A stretch of 64,000 bases of DNA from Prosthecobacter fusiformis (lineage in GTDB: Bacteria > Verrucomicrobiota > Verrucomicrobiia > Verrucomicrobiales > Verrucomicrobiaceae): the NCBI RefSeq assembly GCF_004364345.1, contig NZ_SOCA01000004.1:270722-334721 (forward strand), given 5' to 3'. The notes under the pieces are model-generated. The model was given only the letters and a program-made list of their open reading frames with translations, made no database searches and had not been told where the DNA came from. The position numbers were made by a program, and so were the translations under genes. Positions 44,877 to 53,628 of the stretch are shown here, piece after piece (position 1 is the stretch's first letter; each line of letters begins with the position of its first letter).

Positions 44877-47615
44877 ATGATACCGACCAACCCTTTGCGG
44901 GAGCATGGCTTCCGCCTCCTTGAAGATGAACTGAAGTTCCTGATGGATGCTTTTGCCAATGTGCTGCGCCGTCTGGGCGAGCCTGCACTGGCTGAAAAGC
45001 TGCCTTGGGCAGGCAAATGCGAAGGGATCGGGGATTCACCGGACCGCGCTTTGGGGCAGGCGTACTCCATCGCCTTTCAGATGCTGAACATTGTGGAGGA
45101 GCGCGCGGCCGCCCAGGTGCGCCGCCTGCGTGAAAAGGACAAAGGCCCCCAGGCGGAAAAAGGTCTGTGGCCGGACAATCTGCGTGAGATGCAGGCTCTG
45201 GGCCTGAGCCAGGAGGAGCTGATCGATGTCCTGCGTGAGGTTTTGGTGGAACCCGTTTTGACCGCCCACCCGACTGAGGCAAAGAGGGAGACGGTGCGTG
45301 AACTGCATCTGGAAATCTACAGTCTGATGAACCGCCATGAGAACCCGGCCTACACGCCGCGTGAACAGGCGCGTCTGCAGACTCATCTGGAGACACGGCT
45401 GGAAAACCTCTGGCGCACCGGTGAGATCCACGTGACCCGGCCCACCATTGATGCGGAACTGCAAAACGCGCTGCATTACCTGCGTGAAGTATTTCCCGAA
45501 GCTCTTTCCCGCGCTCACACACATCTGCGGGAAGCCTGGATCTCAGCCGGATATGATGCGGCCTCGGTGGACAGCCTGCCGCCGCTGCTGCGCTTTGGCA
45601 CCTGGATCGGTGGAGACCGCGACGGGCATCCCTTTGTCACCTCCGAGGTGACTGAGAAATCCCTCAGCTCCCTGCGGGCGAATGCGCTGCGCATCCAGCG
45701 GCGCTCCCTGGAGGCGCTGGCTTTCCAGTCGCCGCTCAGCTCTTTGTTTCAAAAAACGCCCCAGGCTCTTGAGGCGTTGATCGAGCGTCTAACCACCAGC
45801 CTTCAGGCCGAGCCTGCGGTGGACCTAGCCTATATCCTGGAGCGCAACAAGGAGGAGCCTTGGCGTGCCGCCATCTACCTCATGCGGGCGAAGATCGTCC
45901 TGGCTACGGATAAGCCGGATTCACCTGCTGCCTATACCGAGGCCCCGCAACTGGACGCCGACCTGATGGCCTATGCGGAGTCTCTGGAAGCGGTGGGCGC
46001 GAGCACCCTGGTGCAGGAGTTCATCGTTCCTTTCCGCAGGCAGTTGCTGGCTTTCGGATTCCATTCCGCCATTCTGGACATCCGGCAAAATTCCGCCTTT
46101 CACGAGAAGGCGCTGGATCAGCTCATGGGCACCGCCGGGCTGCTGGGCGGGCGTCCGCTCAGTGAGTGGTCACTGTCAGAAAAGCGTGCCTTTTTGGAAA
46201 AGGAGCTGCTGTCTCCACGCCCCTTTCTGGCTCCTGGCATGAAAGCGGGACCGGAGGCGGATACCGTGCTGGCCTGTTTCCGCGTGGTCGCCACCCACCT
46301 GGCTAAATATGGTCCGGCTGGCCTGGGGGCGTTGATTGTTTCCATGACCAAAAACGTCGAGGATCTACTGACGGTTTACATCCTGGCCCGCGAGGCCGGA
46401 CTGACGGAATGGTCTGCGGAGGGACTGCGCTGCCCGTTGCCTGTGACTCCCTTGTTTGAGACGATGGATGACCTTGAAGCGGGGCCGGGTATCGTGGAGG
46501 AATTTCTCTCCCATGACGTCACTAAACGCAGTCTGAAGAAGGATAAAAAGACCTTCCAGATGATGGTGGGCTATTCGGATTCTAACAAAGATTGCGGCAT
46601 TTTGGCCAGCCAGTGGGCGCTGCATCGTGCCCAGACTGCACTGGCTTCCACTTGCGCGGCCCATGGGGTGAACCCTGTGTTTTTCCACGGTCGCGGCGGT
46701 ACAGTAGGCCGTGGTGCAGGACCGACGCACTGGTTCATGGAGGCTTTGCCGCAGGGTTCGTTAGGCGGCTGGTTGCGCATGACGGAGCAGGGGGAGACCA
46801 TTGCTCAAAAGTATGCTCATTTGGGCTCCGCCGTTTACAATACGGAGCTGCTCATGGCCTCCGCTGCGGCTGCCACTGCTCGCCATCGCCATGCGAAGGG
46901 GGAGCCTCTGGCCATTCATTCCACGATGGACCGCCTCGCCGCCTGGAGCCGCGATGCTTATCGCGGTCTGCTGCATGCACCGGACTTCATGCGCTTTTAC
47001 CGCGCGGCCACGCCGATCGATGCCCTGGAGCACGCCCGCATCGGTTCCCGCCCGAGCCGTCGCACAGGGCAGGCCACGCTGGATGATTTGCGCGCCATTC
47101 CTTGGGTCTTTTCATGGACACAGTCACGCTTTTACCTGCCGGGCTGGTTTGGTGCAGGCTCGGCTTTGGAAAAGCTGCGTTCCGAGGATACGGCTGCTTT
47201 TGAAGAACTGCGCACGCAGCTTCGCGGCTCTCCCTTCCTCCGCTACGTGCTGACCAACATCGAAAGCTCCCTCGTCAGTGCCAACCCGGATCTCATGCGC
47301 CTGTATGCAAGCCTGGTCCCGGATGACATGGTGCGTGAAACCTTCCTGGGCACCATCCTGGCCGAATACACCCGCACCCGCGAGCTGCTGGAAGACATCT
47401 TCCAGGGCACCTTTGCAGATCGGCGTCCGCGCCTAGCTTATACCCTGGATATTCGTGAAGAACCTCTGCGTGTCCTTCATCATCAGCAGGTGAATCTGCT
47501 GCGTGAATGGCGTGCCTGCCTGGCTGCGGGTGAAAATGAAGGCGCTGAGGCGATGCTGCCGGACATGCTCATCTCCGTCAATGCGCTGGCCTCCGGCTTG
47601 AGGACCACCGGATAG
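44877..47615 (+). CDS. ppc: Phosphoenolpyruvate carboxylase
   Basis: The 912-residue protein is full length for bacterial PEPC. Catalytic signatures are VLTAHPTEAKRETV with His131 (about 127-140), IGGDRDGHPFVTSEV (about 243-257), MVGYSDSNKDCG (about 562-573) and FFHGRGGTVGRG (about 602-613). The C-terminus ends in SVNALASGLRTTG, the conserved closing segment. PEPC makes oxaloacetate from PEP and bicarbonate to refill the citric acid cycle. It is transcribed alone, divergent from the sugar kinase and convergent with the molybdopterin genes. Confidence 0.97.
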   Translation: MIPTNPLREHGFRLLEDELKFLMDAFANVLRRLGEPALAEKLPWAGKCEGIGDSPDRALGQAYSIAFQMLNIVEERAAAQVRRLREKDKGPQAEKGLWPDNLREMQALGLSQEELIDVLREVLVEPVLTAHPTEAKRETVRELHLEIYSLMNRHENPAYTPREQARLQTHLETRLENLWRTGEIHVTRPTIDAELQNALHYLREVFPEALSRAHTHLREAWISAGYDAASVDSLPPLLRFGTWIGGDRDGHPFVTSEVTEKSLSSLRANALRIQRRSLEALAFQSPLSSLFQKTPQALEALIERLTTSLQAEPAVDLAYILERNKEEPWRAAIYLMRAKIVLATDKPDSPAAYTEAPQLDADLMAYAESLEAVGASTLVQEFIVPFRRQLLAFGFHSAILDIRQNSAFHEKALDQLMGTAGLLGGRPLSEWSLSEKRAFLEKELLSPRPFLAPGMKAGPEADTVLACFRVVATHLAKYGPAGLGALIVSMTKNVEDLLTVYILAREAGLTEWSAEGLRCPLPVTPLFETMDDLEAGPGIVEEFLSHDVTKRSLKKDKKTFQMMVGYSDSNKDCGILASQWALHRAQTALASTCAAHGVNPVFFHGRGGTVGRGAGPTHWFMEALPQGSLGGWLRMTEQGETIAQKYAHLGSAVYNTELLMASAAAATARHRHAKGEPLAIHSTMDRLAAWSRDAYRGLLHAPDFMRFYRAATPIDALEHARIGSRPSRRTGQATLDDLRAIPWVFSWTQSRFYLPGWFGAGSALEKLRSEDTAAFEELRTQLRGSPFLRYVLTNIESSLVSANPDLMRLYASLVPDDMVRETFLGTILAEYTRTRELLEDIFQGTFADRRPRLAYTLDIREEPLRVLHHQQVNLLREWRACLAAGENEGAEAMLPDMLISVNALASGLRTTG

Positions 47616-47675
47616 CCGCTGTGCGCTGGAAACAGAGTGCGGACGCCCTCGTCCGCATCCTTTCAATGCCGCATT

Positions 47676-48173
47676 TCAACAGCTCGTCGGCACCCGCTGG
47701 GCGAGCTTCACGGCGTGCGGGATCGCGCCTAACACAAAGTTTAGACACTCCACGGCACCCTGCGGTTTCCCCGGCAGGGCAATGACCAGCGCCCGGTCCA
47801 CAATGGCGGCCAGGCTGCGGCTCAGGATGGCATTGGGCGTGATCTCCACGGAGCGCATGCGCATCAGCTCGCCAAAGCCCGGGATCTCCACCCGCAGGAT
47901 GCCACGGATGGCCTCCGGGGTTACATCACGCACATCGATGCCGGTGCCGCCGGTCGTGAGGACGAGCCCGCAGCCCTGGGAAATCAGGGACTGGATGGCC
48001 GACTGGATGCGGGCCAGATCATCGGGCACGATGACCTCGCTAATGACCTGCCAGCCATAGCCCTCGGCGGCAGTCCGCAGCGCGGGGCCGCCCAGGTCTT
48101 CATACACGCCTTGGCTGGCGCGGTCGGAAACCGTGATGATGCCGACGGGGATGGGAGTGGAAACAGGAGACAT
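47676..48173 (-). CDS. mogA: Molybdopterin adenylyltransferase MogA/MoaB family
   Basis: From MSPVSTPIPVGIITVSDRAS the protein has 165 residues. Family motifs are ITVSDRASQGVYEDLGGP, LVLTTGGTGIDVRDVTPEA, and LPGKPQGAVECLNFVLGAIPHAV. This enzyme adenylylates molybdopterin before molybdenum insertion; MoaB homologues are so close that the exact name is provisional. It starts 11 bp after moaC on the same strand, forming a two-gene unit. A longer frame to 48260 overlaps moaC and was rejected. Confidence 0.92.
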   Translation of the reverse strand: MSPVSTPIPVGIITVSDRASQGVYEDLGGPALRTAAEGYGWQVISEVIVPDDLARIQSAIQSLISQGCGLVLTTGGTGIDVRDVTPEAIRGILRVEIPGFGELMRMRSVEITPNAILSRSLAAIVDRALVIALPGKPQGAVECLNFVLGAIPHAVKLAQRVPTSC

Positions 48174-48184
48174 GGGAAGGTGGA

Positions 48185-48640
48185 TCAGGGCAGGGGAGTT
48201 TTGGTTTTGGAAAGCAGGCGGACATCTGTGATCTGGATGTTCTTGTCCACCGCCTTGCACATGTCATAAATGGTTAGGGCTGCAATGCTGACTGCGGTCA
48301 ACGCTTCCATTTCGACGCCCGTGGCCGCGGTGGTCTTGACCGTGGCGGTGAGGTGCACGTTTTCCCCGGTGACATCAAAATCCACGGCCACCTTGCTCAG
48401 CGGGATCTGGTGGCAGAGGGGGATGAGATGCTGGGTCTGCTTGGCGGCCTGGATGCCGGCGATACGGGCCACGGCCAGGACATCGCCCTTTTTGAGGCCG
48501 TTTTCACGGATCAGGCGCAGAGTATCTGGATGCAGCAGGAGACGTCCTTCCGCGATGGCCTCGCGCAGGCAGGGCGTCTTGTCAGAGATGTCCACCATGC
48601 TGGCTTTTCCAGCATCGTCCAGGTGTGTGAGGGAGGGCAT
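48185..48640 (-). CDS. moaC: Cyclic pyranopterin monophosphate synthase MoaC
   Basis: The 151-residue protein covers the whole MoaC family. It opens [19 protein letters not shown], then has [24 protein letters not shown] and [20 protein letters not shown], which carry the active-site His and Glu residues, and ends with [19 protein letters not shown]. It converts the MoaA product to cyclic pyranopterin monophosphate in molybdenum cofactor synthesis. moaA is not in the window. It is the first gene of the moaC-mogA pair; the ATG at 48640 was preferred to 48661, which would add seven unconserved residues. Confidence 0.95.
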   Translation of the reverse strand: MPSLTHLDDAGKASMVDISDKTPCLREAIAEGRLLLHPDTLRLIRENGLKKGDVLAVARIAGIQAAKQTQHLIPLCHQIPLSKVAVDFDVTGENVHLTATVKTTAATGVEMEALTAVSIAALTIYDMCKAVDKNIQITDVRLLSKTKTPLP

Positions 48641-48779
48641 GCTTGTATGATGGCAAGGCATGCCCGGTGCTCAAATGGAAGTCTTGCCCCCATGCCTGAA
48701 TAGGGCCTCGCAAGGTATGAAGATGTCCGTGGCGATAAGGCCAGGGACATCCTGTTGACGAGCGGCCTCAGGGGAAGGC

Positions 48780-49946
48780 TTAGTACACGTCGCGGCGGTA
48801 GCGTTTGGCTTCCTTGAAGGCGGTCATGTATTCCACGGCTTCTTCAGGGGTCTTGCCACCTTCTTTTTCGATGATTGTGTGGAGGGCCTTGTCCACATCC
48901 ACGGCCATGCGGGCGGCATCGCCGCAGACGTAGAAGATGGCACCTTGCTCCAGCCACGCGAAGATCTCGGCGCTGTTTTCCAGCAACTTGTGCTGGACGT
49001 AGATTTTCTCGGCCTGGTCACGGCTCCATGCGGTGGTCAATTTAGCCAGAGTGCCATCGGCCAGATAGCCTTCAAACTGGTCCTTGTAGAAGAAGCAGGT
49101 GGCTTCGTTGACTTCACCGAAGAACAGCCAGGCTTTGCCCTTGGCGGAGGTGGCTTTGCGCTCTTCCAGGAAGGCGCGGAAAGGGGCGATGCCGGTACCT
49201 GGGCCGACCATGATGACCGGTGTTTCTTCTTCTGGCTCTGGAAGGCGGAAGCCTTTGCCATGGTTGACGAAAACGGGGACCTTGGTCACGCCTGTTTCGA
49301 TGCGCTCAGCCAGGAATGTGGAGGCGACGCCGCCACGCTCACGGCCATGGCTGGAGTACTTCACCGTAGCGACGGTGAGATGTACTTCTTCAGGATGCGC
49401 CTTCTGGCTGCTGCTGATGGAGTAAAGACGGATGTTCAGCTTTTTCAGCACGCCCATGAATTCGACCGGCTCAAACTTGGCGTCTGGATTTTCCAAAAGG
49501 AGATCAATCACGAAGCGGCCCCAGAGGTAATCCTTCAGTGCCTGCTTGGTCTCTGGAGTGGCCATGTCCGCCAGAAGGGTCTGGCCGTTGGTTTTTTCGA
49601 TGATGGCCTTGATCAGCTTGTTATCCACTTCCGTGAGCAGGCTGCCTTCGGTCAAGGCCTGGCGGATCGGCACCTGGGCGGCGGCGTTTTTCGGATGCGT
49701 GACGATCTCTTCACCGGTGAAACCGAGGGCTTCCAGGGTATCCGACACAAGCTGAGGATCATTCGTCGGCTGAACCGCCAGGGAATCTCCAGGTGTGTAT
49801 TCCAGTCCGCTGCCAGCGAGATCAATTTCGTAATGGCGCGTGTTCTTGGGGGCACCGGGGCCGGAGATGTCATAAGCGACCTTCACCGTGGCGATGAATG
49901 GATTTTTGACATTGTAAACGGGTTTGCCGGGCGCGGGGGTACTCAT
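48780..49946 (-). CDS. Sulfite reductase flavoprotein (CysJ-like) lacking the flavodoxin domain
   Basis: From MSTPAPGKPVYNVKNPFIAT the protein has 388 residues, against ~600 for CysJ. It corresponds only to the FAD- and NADPH-binding part: GDSLAVQPTND, IRLYSISSSQ (FAD), GRERGGVASTFLAERI, MVGPGTGIAPFRAFLEER (NADPH), YVCGDAARMAVDVDKALHTI and the CysJ-type ending RYRRDVY. Electrons therefore must reach a partner through a separate flavodoxin or ferredoxin, or directly. No cysI or flavodoxin gene is in the window. The 191-bp gap upstream, shared with the 3' side of the next minus-strand gene, probably holds its promoter. Confidence 0.85.
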   Translation of the reverse strand: MSTPAPGKPVYNVKNPFIATVKVAYDISGPGAPKNTRHYEIDLAGSGLEYTPGDSLAVQPTNDPQLVSDTLEALGFTGEEIVTHPKNAAAQVPIRQALTEGSLLTEVDNKLIKAIIEKTNGQTLLADMATPETKQALKDYLWGRFVIDLLLENPDAKFEPVEFMGVLKKLNIRLYSISSSQKAHPEEVHLTVATVKYSSHGRERGGVASTFLAERIETGVTKVPVFVNHGKGFRLPEPEEETPVIMVGPGTGIAPFRAFLEERKATSAKGKAWLFFGEVNEATCFFYKDQFEGYLADGTLAKLTTAWSRDQAEKIYVQHKLLENSAEIFAWLEQGAIFYVCGDAARMAVDVDKALHTIIEKEGGKTPEEAVEYMTAFKEAKRYRRDVY

Positions 49947-50137
49947 TGAAGGGTCGGGTTTAGGGATAGAAATGGGCGCGGAGACTAGACCGCTGAGAAT
50001 GGTTGTCAATTCGCCCTTAGCAGGGTGCGTGCCGGAGACGCGGGCGGTTGTCGGTAATTTGCGAGAGTTGGGCGGTGGTTTGACTGTTTCTACAATTCCC
50101 CAATCAGACCTAAGAGTATCTTTTGAAACCAATGAAG

Positions 50138-51394
50138 TTATGTGGCTGTTGCACCAATCACCGCTTCCGCAGCGCGGCGTCCGCTGATGAGGGCTCCGTT
50201 GATGGAGGCATCTTCACACCAGTCGCCGCAGCGATAGAGACCGGGGGCCAGGACGGCAGGGAGGGGGCCTTCGCCTAACCTGAGCTGGCGGCTTTCAGGC
50301 AGGGCGTAGCGGATCTGATAGCTGCGTAGGTGGTTCCAAAGATACGCGCTTTCACCAAACCAAGCGGCCATCTGGTCGCGCACGACGCCTTCCAGTTCTT
50401 CGCTGGAAGGAGCGCCGATGATGCTGGCGGAGATGAGATGCTGTCCGTTCGGCGCATAGAGGGGGGAGATTTTTGACAGCACACAGGCGCTGTTTACAGG
50501 ACCTCGACCATCGCCATCCAGGTAGATGGTGGGGGTCTCGGGTACGGGTAGATCCGTGGTGAAATAGAGGCAGGTGGTGCTACGGGCTGGAAGCAGTTTT
50601 TCACCAAAAGCGTCCGGCAGTAGGCTCGCGGCTACTTCTTCACTCACGGCAACGATGACGTGATCCGGATGAATGATTTCACCGCTGGCCAGGGTGATCT
50701 CCCCAGCGCGGACTGATGTCACGGGCGTATTCAACCGCAGGCAGCCGGGAGGCAGGGAGATGGCCATTTGGTCAGGTATGGCCTGCATGCCATGCGCCGG
50801 CAGGGCGGCACCGCCGGTGCTGAACATGGAGTATAAAAACAAGAACATGCGCGCGGAGGTGCGCAGATCCTTCTCCAAAAACACGCCGCCAAAAAAGGCG
50901 CGGAAAAAGCGGTCGATAAACTCCTCGCTGAATCCAAAATCGCGCAGGTAATCCTCAGTCTCCATCTCGGGGATGCGGCGTTCGATCTTACGCGTCGTCA
51001 GCACCTCGGTGCGTAACACGAGGGTGCGCCATTTATCCATCCAGGAGACGAAAGGATCCCGACTGTGTTTGACCGCATCACTGGGATGGTTGACGGGGTC
51101 TGAGAGACGATGAAACTTGCCTTTGTAAAAGAGGTCGGCTCCGCGATAAAACGGCCTTAGTTTCAGTCCCTCATAGTCTAGCACCCGGCGTGCTTCAGGA
51201 TACGAAGGCAGCAGTACCTGAAAGCCGCGGTCCAGGGTGAATCCATCCACCACGTCTGACCGCACGCGCCCACCCACGGCATCGGCCGCTTCATAGAGGG
51301 TGAATTTAAGTCCCGCTTTAGTCAAAATGCGCGCACAGGCCAGCCCGGAAAGTCCGGCGCCAATGATGGCAATGCTGGGCTGTTGAGTGCTCAT
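50138..51394 (-). CDS. FAD-dependent amine-oxidase/phytoene-desaturase-like oxidoreductase
   Basis: From MSTQQPSIAIIGAGLSGLAC the protein has 418 residues. The dinucleotide fold GAGLSGLACARILTKAG is followed by LYEAADAVGGRVRSD, DGFTLDRGFQVLLPSYPEA and, at the C-terminus, GLYRCGDWCEDASINGALISGRRAAEAV, which completes FAD binding. This fits the protoporphyrinogen-oxidase/phytoene-desaturase superfamily; substrate unknown. There is no signal peptide. It is divergent from the RmlD-like gene, with 74 bp between starts. Confidence 0.85.
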   Translation of the reverse strand: MSTQQPSIAIIGAGLSGLACARILTKAGLKFTLYEAADAVGGRVRSDVVDGFTLDRGFQVLLPSYPEARRVLDYEGLKLRPFYRGADLFYKGKFHRLSDPVNHPSDAVKHSRDPFVSWMDKWRTLVLRTEVLTTRKIERRIPEMETEDYLRDFGFSEEFIDRFFRAFFGGVFLEKDLRTSARMFLFLYSMFSTGGAALPAHGMQAIPDQMAISLPPGCLRLNTPVTSVRAGEITLASGEIIHPDHVIVAVSEEVAASLLPDAFGEKLLPARSTTCLYFTTDLPVPETPTIYLDGDGRGPVNSACVLSKISPLYAPNGQHLISASIIGAPSSEELEGVVRDQMAAWFGESAYLWNHLRSYQIRYALPESRQLRLGEGPLPAVLAPGLYRCGDWCEDASINGALISGRRAAEAVIGATAT

Positions 51395-51468
51395 AATGAA
51401 TCTGCTGCACCATGAATGCCGGATTTCTGATTGCAAGAGGCAGCGGAGCCGTCTGTGATGTTCTTGTT

Positions 51469-52362
51469 ATGCCAGACAGACCTCGTTTGCTCATTCTCGG
51501 TGCCACAGGCCGCCTCGGCGGGACTCTGGCGGCTCATTTTGTGAGGAGTTATGAGATCTTGGCCCCAGGTCGTCAGATACTGGATCTGAACCGACCGGAA
51601 TCCGTGGCGCAAGCCTTGAACGACCTGGATTTTGACTTCGCCATCAATGCCGCTGCGGTGACGAGTCCAGATGTCTGTGAAGACGATCCTGCCCTGGCCA
51701 TGCGTGTGAATGCAGAATCTTCCGGTGTGGTGGCCAATGTCTGTGCCAGCCGTGGGGTACGGTTCATTCACGTGAGCACGGACTATGTGTTCGCCGGAAA
51801 CGGCTGCGTTTTCCTGGATGAAAAAGCACCTGCACAACCGGTGAACGCCTATGGTCGCTCCAAGCGGGAAGGGGAAAAGGCGGTGCTAAAAGCCTGCCCG
51901 GAGGCCCTCGTCGCCCGCGTTTCCTGGCTCTTTGGTCCGCAAGGTGGAGGTGTGCCGGAAACCGCGATCCAGCGTGCGCGTGAGGGTTTGCCCCTGGGGT
52001 TTATTGAGGACAAATGGAGCGTGCCCACCAGCACGGTGGACATCGCCCGATGGCTGGAGCGTCTGCTGGTGGAACTGGCCTCCGTCTCAGGCCTGCTGCA
52101 TCTGTGCAATGCGGGTGTGGCCACTTGGCGGGACTATGCGCAGGTATCCCTGGACTTGGCGCATCAACACGGGCTGGTGGGCCGTTGTCATGCCACCCAT
52201 GGACTGCGTCTGCGGGATTTTCCTCAGTTCAAAGCTGCCCGTCCACCCTTCACGGTGATGAACAATGCCCGGCTGAGTTTTCTCCTGGGAGAAACACCGC
52301 GAAGCTGGCAGTCTGTGCTAGAGGAGCATATCGTATCCCTGATTGTTAAACCCAGCGCATGA
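51469..52362 (+). CDS. dTDP-4-dehydrorhamnose reductase-like (RmlD family) SDR
   Basis: From MPDRPRLLILGATGRLGGTL the protein has 297 residues. It shows the extended-SDR NAD(P) site GATGRLGG, the ILDLNRPESV loop, INAAAVTSPDVCEDDP, HVSTDYVFAG and the catalytic YGRSK. These fit RmlD, which makes dTDP-L-rhamnose, although no rmlABC genes are near. A related role in nucleotide-sugar or MAT2B-like binding is possible. The frame is open 57 bp upstream (ATG 51412), but homology starts at 51469. It overlaps the next gene by ATGA. Confidence 0.82.
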   Translation: MPDRPRLLILGATGRLGGTLAAHFVRSYEILAPGRQILDLNRPESVAQALNDLDFDFAINAAAVTSPDVCEDDPALAMRVNAESSGVVANVCASRGVRFIHVSTDYVFAGNGCVFLDEKAPAQPVNAYGRSKREGEKAVLKACPEALVARVSWLFGPQGGGVPETAIQRAREGLPLGFIEDKWSVPTSTVDIARWLERLLVELASVSGLLHLCNAGVATWRDYAQVSLDLAHQHGLVGRCHATHGLRLRDFPQFKAARPPFTVMNNARLSFLLGETPRSWQSVLEEHIVSLIVKPSA

Positions 52363-53387
52363 GCCCTTCTCGCCGCCATTTTTTGCAACTCCTCTCCGGT
52401 CTGGCCGCTTCGCCACTGGCTGCTGCTGAAGCCGCAGGCCTGAACATCTCCGCCGCGTCCAAATACGTGGCCAGCCACAAAGGCAACGCTCTGTTCATCA
52501 AGCAGCATGGCAAGGTCATTCATGAAAGTTACTTCAATGGGGCCAAGCGTGGCGAGGCGCGGCGCATCTACAGCGGCACCAAGGGCTTCTGGGGGCTGGC
52601 TGCGATGGCTGCTGTGGAGGACGGACTAATATCTCTGGATGAAAAAGTATCCGCCACCCTGCCGTCCTGGAATGAAGGAGGTAAAAAAGACATCGTCATT
52701 GAGCAACTCCTCGACTTCAGTTGCGGCCTGGAGCGCTGCCTGCGCCTGCACCAGGACGGCCTGAAGGACCGAAATCAGATGGCCGTGGACCGACCCTTGG
52801 TCGGCACACCTGGAAGAAGTTTTATCTACGGCCCGAGTCCCTTGCAGGTGTTTCATGAGGTGCTGAAAAAGAAGCTCACCGGCAAGTGGCGCACTGAATC
52901 CCCCACACACTATTTGGAGCGCCGAGTCCTGCGTCCGCTCGGTCTGGGGTCGCAACGGTATCTGGCCGATGCCAAAGGCAATCCACTGCTGGCCGCAGGT
53001 TTTTTGATGACTCCCGCTCAATGGGCTCGCATGGGCGATCTGCTCCTGGCCAATGGCCGCCCTGTATTGAAAGCCTCCTCCATGGATGCCTTGCTGGAAG
53101 GTTCCTCAGCCAATGCTGCGTATAGCTTTGGGTTCTGGAACAACCGCGCTGCCGGGAAACCAGGCGCACGTGAGATTGATATCGAAGACCTCCTGGAAGT
53201 GGATTGGGATCGCCAAAACTGGGCCCAAGTCTGCATCGCCAAAGACGTTCCCCAAGACCTCATCGCCTGCATCGGCAGCGGCTACCAGCGGCTTTATGCC
53301 ATTCCTTCCAGAGGACTGGTCATCGTCCGACAGGGAGTGAATGCATCCTATTCAGACGGCCAACTGCTGCGGACGCTGCTGGGGTGA
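52359..53387 (+). CDS. Exported serine hydrolase of the beta-lactamase/transpeptidase fold
   Basis: The 342-residue protein starts with a Tat-like signal (SRRHFLQLLSGLAASPLAAA). The catalytic SxxK is SGTK, Ser72/Lys75, in RRIYSGTKGFWGLAAMAAVEDG, typical of class C-like esterases and EstB. A Tyr-containing second motif lies in FIYGPSPLQVF, and LIACIGSGYQRLYAIP fits the third. Likely a periplasmic esterase or peptidase; substrate unknown. Its start overlaps the RmlD-like stop, so the two are coupled. Confidence 0.85.
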   Translation: MSPSRRHFLQLLSGLAASPLAAAEAAGLNISAASKYVASHKGNALFIKQHGKVIHESYFNGAKRGEARRIYSGTKGFWGLAAMAAVEDGLISLDEKVSATLPSWNEGGKKDIVIEQLLDFSCGLERCLRLHQDGLKDRNQMAVDRPLVGTPGRSFIYGPSPLQVFHEVLKKKLTGKWRTESPTHYLERRVLRPLGLGSQRYLADAKGNPLLAAGFLMTPAQWARMGDLLLANGRPVLKASSMDALLEGSSANAAYSFGFWNNRAAGKPGAREIDIEDLLEVDWDRQNWAQVCIAKDVPQDLIACIGSGYQRLYAIPSRGLVIVRQGVNASYSDGQLLRTLLG

Positions 53388-53393
53388 TCAGTT

Positions 53394-53535
53394 GCAGTCG
53401 TGCGATCCGATGGGCGTTGCGACCTTGATACAGGGAGGTTGGACTCATGAGAATCTGGCCACGGGCATTGGTGTCGATTTTGAAAGGCAGGTCTTGAAAC
53501 CTTTTGTCTTCACAGAGCTGTTCCCGGGTAAACAT
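53394..53535 (-). pseudogene. Remnant of a Uma2-family (PD-(D/E)XK) nuclease gene
   Basis: A minus-strand frame opens MFTREQLCEDKRFQDLPFKI and continues DTNARGQILMSP...GRNAHRIARLQ, closely resembling the N-terminal third of Uma2-family proteins (LPxKIE..xxGxIxMSP). The similarity stops near 53394, where the frame runs into the antisense of the serine hydrolase 3' end. Full-length Uma2 proteins are ~190 residues, so about two thirds is missing. It is probably a truncated relic. Confidence 0.5.
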
Positions 53536-53594
53536 GGATTGAGTCTAACTTAATTTTTCAATTCATCCAGGTTCGGGCTTTAGACACTCAGCCA

Positions 53595-53621
53595 TTGATA
53601 CATCATCATATGTTGATACAT
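53595..53621 (+). promoter_or_regulatory. Candidate operator of the ArsR-methyltransferase gene
   Basis: TTGATACAT occurs at 53595-53603 and again at 53613-53621. Between and into them lies the near-palindrome ATCATCATATGTTGAT (53602-53617), matching its reverse complement at 14 of 16 positions. It ends 7 bp before the start codon. The size and symmetry fit a winged-helix ArsR-family site, suggesting autoregulation. Confidence 0.55.
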
Positions 53622-53628
53622 TGGTGGC

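Noticed and set aside
48879..49949. 356-codon plus-strand frame
   Set aside because: Antisense of the sulfite reductase flavoprotein, whose FAD/NADPH motifs are unambiguous.
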